Shown here: piece by piece, positions 60,141 to 64,000 of the stretch | How positions within the stretch are numbered: the stretch's first letter is position 1 | How the letters are laid out: every line of letters starts with the position of its first letter | From: CAYWVO01 sp964461835 | Lineage (GTDB): Bacteria > Zixibacteria > MSB-5A5 > WJJR01 > JAJRUJ01 | Direction: 5' to 3' | DNA length: 64,000 bases | NCBI GenBank assembly: GCA_964461835.1 | Contig: CAYWVO010000006.1 | Span: forward strand, 28,918 to 92,917 | The notes under the pieces: model-generated | Seen by the model: only the letters and a program-made list of their open reading frames with translations | Database searches by the model: none | What the model was told of the DNA's origin: nothing | Translations under genes and position numbers: made by a program

Positions 60141-61010
60141 CTACATCCCGATCCTCTGTTTGCGGCGGGTTGCGAAATACCCGATATTGCCGATAATGAT
60201 AAAAATAATGATGATGGAGTGCGCGACCACCTGCACGCTCATCCCTTCCACCGCCTTGCCGGGCGTACCCACCAGCGTCTCGTACTCCGCCGCCCCCTGC
60301 AATCCACCGAGAATGCCAAAAATCTGGCCGGTCTGCAGATACGGGTAGTAATCCGTGGCCATTACTCCGGTAACGCCGATTGCCAGTGGCACCTGGTAGC
60401 GACCATTACCGTAGGAAATCCACCACTCGGTAGCGGACGTACCGGAAATATTGATAATCGCTTCGATATCGTCATAGTTGCGGATACCGTCCATCATTGG
60501 CAGCGAGTCCAGCGGCACGTTGTAATAATCATTGGGGAACGGAATCCGGTAATTCTGACCCATCCCAAGGATGATTAAGGCGGGGTACGGTTTATACCCA
60601 AGGAACACGTAGTCCTCGCCGCTTTCGGGTCGCGCACCGGTTATATCAAAATGCCGCTGCGAGGCGGTGTCGATGGCGGCCGCCGCCATACCGGGTCCGT
60701 TCTGGTGCAAGGCCGTAATGATGACTTTAATCTCGTTTTCGAAACACTGTTTGAGCACCGCCAAAGTCATGGGATGCAGTTCGGCCAGTGTAGACGGATC
60801 ATAGTCCATGGCAAGATGGATATAATCACCGGCTTCCAGGCTGTTCATGAAGTCATAAATACTGCGGGCTTCTTCGGAGATGGGAATCGGGATGATTGGT
60901 TTGGCGATCACTGAGACAATCACGGCAACCATCATCAAGCCGTACACCCACCGGCGGTCGATCGCAAACATGCGTTCGAAAATATTTTGTTTGTCCTTGT
61001 TGTTTGCCAT
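60141..61010 (-). CDS. Membrane-anchored extracytoplasmic protein of the DUF6754 operon
   Basis: A 289-residue protein with one membrane helix near each end (WVYGLMMVAVIVSVIAKPII and MSVQVVAHSIIIIFIIIG) and a soluble domain of about 210 residues between them, placed outside the cytoplasm. That domain begins with EEARSIYDFMNSLEAGDYIHLAM and contains TALHQNGPGMAAAAI, ILGMGQNYRIPFP and YDDIEAIINISG; the pattern suggests an alpha/beta binding fold. Its ATG shares one base with the previous stop (TGATG). No family name known to me; function unknown. Confidence 0.78.
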   Translation of the reverse strand: MANNKDKQNIFERMFAIDRRWVYGLMMVAVIVSVIAKPIIPIPISEEARSIYDFMNSLEAGDYIHLAMDYDPSTLAELHPMTLAVLKQCFENEIKVIITALHQNGPGMAAAAIDTASQRHFDITGARPESGEDYVFLGYKPYPALIILGMGQNYRIPFPNDYYNVPLDSLPMMDGIRNYDDIEAIINISGTSATEWWISYGNGRYQVPLAIGVTGVMATDYYPYLQTGQIFGILGGLQGAAEYETLVGTPGKAVEGMSVQVVAHSIIIIFIIIGNIGYFATRRKQRIGM

Positions 61011-61636
61011 CAGTCTCTGCCCAAATAGGACCGCTCAACACCTAGAATGACTTTCATGGCGGTGGTGACGATCCCCAATCCTACCCCGATAATGATTGCC
61101 CGTTTGGCCGCCAGGTTCGGCACATTGAGGATCCAGGCGGCAGCCTTGCCGATCGGATCCGTTAATGGTCCCAGCGGGAAAAATCGAATCATCACAATGA
61201 TCGCCGACACCAGGAGAATCGTCGCCAAAACCGACCGCGCGCGGAACGCACGATACGCCGCCGAGGCGATAAAAAACGCCAGCAACGAGAACATCGTCGC
61301 CGAAATCGGGATCATGATATAGTTGAACTGCCAGTCGAACGCCGGCCACAGCGACGGAACATAGTGGCCGAAGATCCCGGTGGCAATCATGGTGAATAAA
61401 CCGATCATGGTCACAATCGAGTAGCCCCAGCCTTCCGAGCGGCGTTGTACTTTCGTCACACTCACTCGAACAAGCGAGATCACACCCAACATCAGCGCAA
61501 ACGCGCCGATAATCGGCGGCCAGTCGAGCGAAATAAACTCAAAAAGGAATTCCGCTTTCTCGTGCGGCGAGAAATATTGCACGATCATGAACAGTCCCCA
61601 GACGAGGATAATCATTAATGGTACTTGTCGCTTCAT
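61010..61636 (-). CDS. Six-helix membrane protein of the DUF6754 operon
   Basis: A 208-residue polytopic protein with about six helices: MIILVWGLFMIVQYF, IIGAFALMLGVISLVRV, YSIVTMIGLFTMIATGIF, IMIPISATMFSLLAFFIA, LATILLVSAIIVMIRFF and AIIIGVGLGIVTTAMKVIL. A GGTAGGAACGAG purine stretch lies before the ATG. It begins 18 bases after the DUF6754 gene and ends in a one-base stop-start overlap with the next gene. The short hydrophilic loops carry few charged residues, which fits a membrane subunit. Function unknown. Confidence 0.78.
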   Translation of the reverse strand: MKRQVPLMIILVWGLFMIVQYFSPHEKAEFLFEFISLDWPPIIGAFALMLGVISLVRVSVTKVQRRSEGWGYSIVTMIGLFTMIATGIFGHYVPSLWPAFDWQFNYIMIPISATMFSLLAFFIASAAYRAFRARSVLATILLVSAIIVMIRFFPLGPLTDPIGKAAAWILNVPNLAAKRAIIIGVGLGIVTTAMKVILGVERSYLGRD

Positions 61637-61654
61637 GACCGCTCGTTCCTACCC

Positions 61655-63019
61655 TTATAAATCAAGCGAAAACAAATCGGTGATCGTCGTGAGGTTGAAA
61701 ATCCCCGCGACAACGCCGATCGCCAGTAAAATCAAAAAGATTGCCTTGAAGTAATCCTGTGCTTTTAGTGTTCCCAGTAACACTGGTTCACGCCCCAGGT
61801 ACGCCGAGGCGGCATAGAGTTCTTCCCCGATCAGCGTGTAGTCACAGGCGACGACAAAAAACGGCAACTGGGTAACCCGGTCGGTACCCGCGATTTGAAT
61901 CGATCCGGCGATCGAGCCGGTCTCTGCCAGAATCAGTGATTCGGCGTAGAACACCCCGAGATAGAAATTGGTCGCAGTCTCGCGGCGTAACATCGTTCCG
62001 TTAACCGCCGCCACGTACGCAAACTGGTTTTGCGTGACAAAGTAGACCTGGTCCTCCTGGTAATCGTCGATCCGGCCGGCGTCGGCGTAAGCCTGCTTGA
62101 CCGTCTCCTGTGCGATCGTCATCACGATTGGATCATAACAGGGGACCAGCAGTTCGGTCTGGTATTCGGCGACTTTCTTGGCCACGCGGGAAAGAATCGT
62201 GAACGAGGCAATGGTTGCGATTTCGTCGGCGACTCCCAGACCCAGAATATACAGGATTGGTCGACCCATTTCCGTCGCGCGCCCGATAGCCTCATCGACA
62301 GCGTTGATCCCGGCAAGGGGGCGGATGTAAAGTTCCTTGCCCCGCTTCGCCCAGTTAACCATGGTGAGCATCAGACCCATGAGCACAGCAATTGCGATCA
62401 AAATCCAGGTCTTGCCCCAATGATACCACTGACCATGTGACTCCACCGGACCCGCGATTGCGGATTCGCTGAATGAGCTGTCCACAGCGGTAGTCAAGAC
62501 TTTAAAGCGAAATGGGGTGTAGTCCGGGGAGAAGTCGCTGCGGGTGGGGTTCTTACCGCCGCGATATTCGTATTCGGTGGAACCGGAGGGGACATCACCC
62601 AGTGTATCCCATTCGTCCTCAACCAGATGCCACCAAACGTTCCCTTCCTTGATCCAATCCGGATCGCTAGCAAGGCCTTCCGGTTCGTCAAGTGGTCCGC
62701 GCAACGCCGGTGTACGTAAGACATTGTACAGCAAGACATTATTGCGGCCAGCCATATCGTCGGGGGATTTTGCCCACTCCAGTTCAAAACCGTGCCCGTG
62801 ATCGTTGCGGGCGTCTCTTGCCGTTAGATCGGAGATTGGACGTGGGGGAGGACCGGTCGGTTGGGCACTGATTGTGGTATCGGCGGTGGTGTCTACGTCC
62901 GTTTGAGCGTTAACGACCGGAGAAATAGCAACGCAAATGATTACCGCGAAGAGGCTAAGCCACAGTTGGGTTTTCCACCCCCGGATACAGTCACAACCCA
63001 TCGCCGCCCATATAAACAT
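61655..63019 (-). CDS. DUF6754 membrane protein with fibronectin III-like external domain
   Basis: A 454-residue protein, first of a four-gene operon. A signal-like helix ends near VVNAQ; residues about 45-190 resemble a fibronectin III fold (LTARDARNDHGHGFELEW with NVLLYNVLRTP); a membrane helix at about 200-222 follows; residues about 230-415 form DUF6754, with AGINAVDEAIGRATEMGRP, IATIASFTILSRVAKK, GSIAGSIQIAGTD and DYTLIGEELYAASAY; a last helix ends the protein. The start could also be the ATG six codons later. The DUF6754 part should be cytoplasmic. Its tight clustering with three other membrane genes suggests a single complex of unknown role. Confidence 0.82.
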   Translation of the reverse strand: MFIWAAMGCDCIRGWKTQLWLSLFAVIICVAISPVVNAQTDVDTTADTTISAQPTGPPPRPISDLTARDARNDHGHGFELEWAKSPDDMAGRNNVLLYNVLRTPALRGPLDEPEGLASDPDWIKEGNVWWHLVEDEWDTLGDVPSGSTEYEYRGGKNPTRSDFSPDYTPFRFKVLTTAVDSSFSESAIAGPVESHGQWYHWGKTWILIAIAVLMGLMLTMVNWAKRGKELYIRPLAGINAVDEAIGRATEMGRPILYILGLGVADEIATIASFTILSRVAKKVAEYQTELLVPCYDPIVMTIAQETVKQAYADAGRIDDYQEDQVYFVTQNQFAYVAAVNGTMLRRETATNFYLGVFYAESLILAETGSIAGSIQIAGTDRVTQLPFFVVACDYTLIGEELYAASAYLGREPVLLGTLKAQDYFKAIFLILLAIGVVAGIFNLTTITDLFSLDL

Positions 63020-63110
63020 AAATTGCAGGCTTAGGCAATAGAAAACACGGTTTTATTGTCGGAATGGACAACAGGAAAAGCCGCCGGCGCATGCAGGAAA
63101 AATGAAGCAA

Positions 63111-63132
63111 GCCGGGAGTTTGATCTCCCGGC
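63111..63132. other. Stem-loop upstream of the DUF6754 operon
   Basis: GCCGGGAG, loop TTTGAT, CTCCCGGC form a perfect 8-bp stem about 90 bases upstream of the operon start. It may be part of the leader or a terminator from the other side. Confidence 0.45.
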
Positions 63133-63344
63133 CTTGAAATCGCTTCTATTCTGTATCACGCCTCAAGTCATGGTACTGATTCCGGCACTCGTTTTTTTAT
63201 ATGCAGATATGTCAGGTTAGGTTCCATAATGGTTACGGATCGAGAGGACGAGGATACTTGGCAGAACCTAACCAAATGACTATTAACAGCTTGTATGGTT
63301 TCCCCGTGGGGATCTGTTGAAAAAGGCAGGATCAAGGGATTTGC

Positions 63345-63520
63345 GTAGGTCGAAACCCTTGAGTCGTCCCGCAATGCGGGACGACGTGGTTTCGACAAGA
63401 TCATCATCGGGAATTGTTCTGTCCCATTGCCGGAAATGCGATTACAACGCATGGTGTCGAAACCGCGTCAATCCCCTCCCGCTATGGCAGAATGGGATTG
63501 CCTCAAGGGTTTCGACCTAC
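63345..63520. repeat. Nested inverted repeat element with GTAGGTCG ends
   Basis: GTAGGTCGAAACCCTTGAG (63345-63363) and its exact inverse CTCAAGGGTTTCGACCTAC (63502-63520) bound a 176-bp unit. Inside are GTCGTCCCGC-AAT-GCGGGACGAC (63363-63385) and a GTGGTTTCGAC / GTGTCGAAACC pair. It encodes no protein. The left arm matches 16897. Confidence 0.72.
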
Positions 63521-63709
63521 GAAAGGTAAGCAACTGACTGGTATGGTGCGTGCGAAACACACACCATGCAAATCTAATCCCAGAGCCCCGATTCCGGGAA
63601 CCTCGACAAGTGGGTGGGCCACCCGGACTGGGGCACCCGGGCAAAGCAGAAAGCTGCGCTACCCCGGGATGGGGGACCCGGGGTATCAAGGTCGGGGGCA
63701 CTCAGCGGG

Positions 63710-63928
63710 CTAAGTGTTTGGCGGAGGACCAATGTGAGGCACTGGAGCAATGCCATGATATGATTTTCTTTTGAGCCCGGTGAAAGTAATCCTCAGTATA
63801 ATAAATACAATTAGTGTCAAGGTGGAAATTATTGCGAAACGCCATATAATATCAATGCTAAAGTAGACACCCCAAAGCATTGCACTGAGGAAACCAAAAA
63901 TCCCACAGAAAAAAAGTGAAAATGTCAT
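63710..63928 (-). CDS. Possible small membrane protein
   Basis: A 72-residue frame with two hydrophobic segments (LFFCGIFGFLSAMLWGVYF and FAIISTLTLIVFIILRI) and a basic tail. The stretch is AT-rich compared with its surroundings, as in a real membrane gene. The purine site (CAGGG) sits too close to the ATG, and no family is recognised. It may be genuine or chance. Confidence 0.35.
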   Translation of the reverse strand: MTFSLFFCGIFGFLSAMLWGVYFSIDIIWRFAIISTLTLIVFIILRITFTGLKRKSYHGIAPVPHIGPPPNT

Positions 63929-63951
63929 CCCTGGGCCAACGGCTGGCGTGG

Positions 63952-63994
63952 CCCTGATCTGAGGGAGAGCAAACAGCGATCCCGGAGATCAGGG
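63952..63994. repeat. Inverted repeat at the right edge
   Basis: CCCTGATCT (63952-63960) and AGATCAGGG (63986-63994) are exact inverses spaced by 25 bases. It ends just before the window edge, so its full extent is unknown. Confidence 0.45.
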
Positions 63995-64000
63995 TTTCTA

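Noticed and set aside
1..64000. CRISPR array or rRNA operon
   Set aside because: No regularly spaced direct repeats and no rRNA-like conserved sequence were seen; the dispersed repeats are palindromic and irregularly placed.

Overview
The window is a 64 kb piece of a bacterial chromosome of roughly 55% GC, with dense gene packing, mostly short operons, one tRNA, no rRNA, no CRISPR array and no prophage. Three surface-sorting signals occur together: a T9SS type-A C-terminal domain (43758-47525), a two-repeat dockerin-like tail (18522-20042) and a PEP-CTERM tail (15553-16248). With the DUF6754 membrane cluster and many small dispersed palindromic repeats, this suggests an uncultured FCB-group lineage such as candidate phylum Zixibacteria. 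That assignment is inference from protein style; there is no marker gene here to prove it.

Layout. 1-3.9 kb: end of a GNAT-like gene, a lipoprotein, a peptide deformylase-like protein plus thioredoxin, tRNA-Arg(ACG), a small membrane protein and a flavodoxin. 4.1-9.5 kb: a secreted M14 carboxypeptidase, a frameshifted MscS channel and a Wzx/MATE-like flippase. 9.6-15.5 kb: a solute-binding protein-sensor kinase-NtrC regulator run, then a membrane metallophosphoesterase. 15.5-20 kb: PEP-CTERM protein, repeat-rich spacer, DUF1028 protein and a gingipain-like C25 peptidase. 20-25.9 kb: DUF2179 protein, two tandem SlyD-type FKBPs, a phosphoglycosyl phosphatase relative with a MarR regulator, two small membrane proteins and a radical SAM enzyme. 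25.9-31.1 kb: a probable tRNA-queuosine mannosyltransferase, a YggN-like protein, and a MshEN/DUF4388 signalling protein overlapping pilT.

31.4-43.3 kb: S9 peptidase, a DUF5674 gene pair, an acetyl-CoA synthetase-like enzyme, an AT-richer DUF5131-TcmP pair that looks acquired, a Ser/Thr kinase, a TudS-type DUF523-DUF1722 fusion and a Lon-family protease. 43.3-51.4 kb: a repeat-rich stretch with the large T9SS-sorted C25 protein, a polytopic membrane protein, and an AsnRS-like enzyme lacking an anticodon domain behind a leader with tandem terminator hairpins. 51.4-64 kb: Kup potassium transporter, a HEAT-repeat protein coupled to an HD-GYP protein, a secreted protein of the loosely named asparagine synthetase B group, an XPF/ERCC4-like protein with a degraded active site, and a four-gene membrane operon containing DUF6754.

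The most interesting candidates are the DUF6754 membrane operon, the DUF5131-TcmP pair, the AsnRS-like gene with its leader, the catalytically altered XPF and HAD proteins, and the family of palindromic elements ending in GTAGGTCG that sits in many of the long intergenic gaps. All calls come from reading the sequence; no database search was run.
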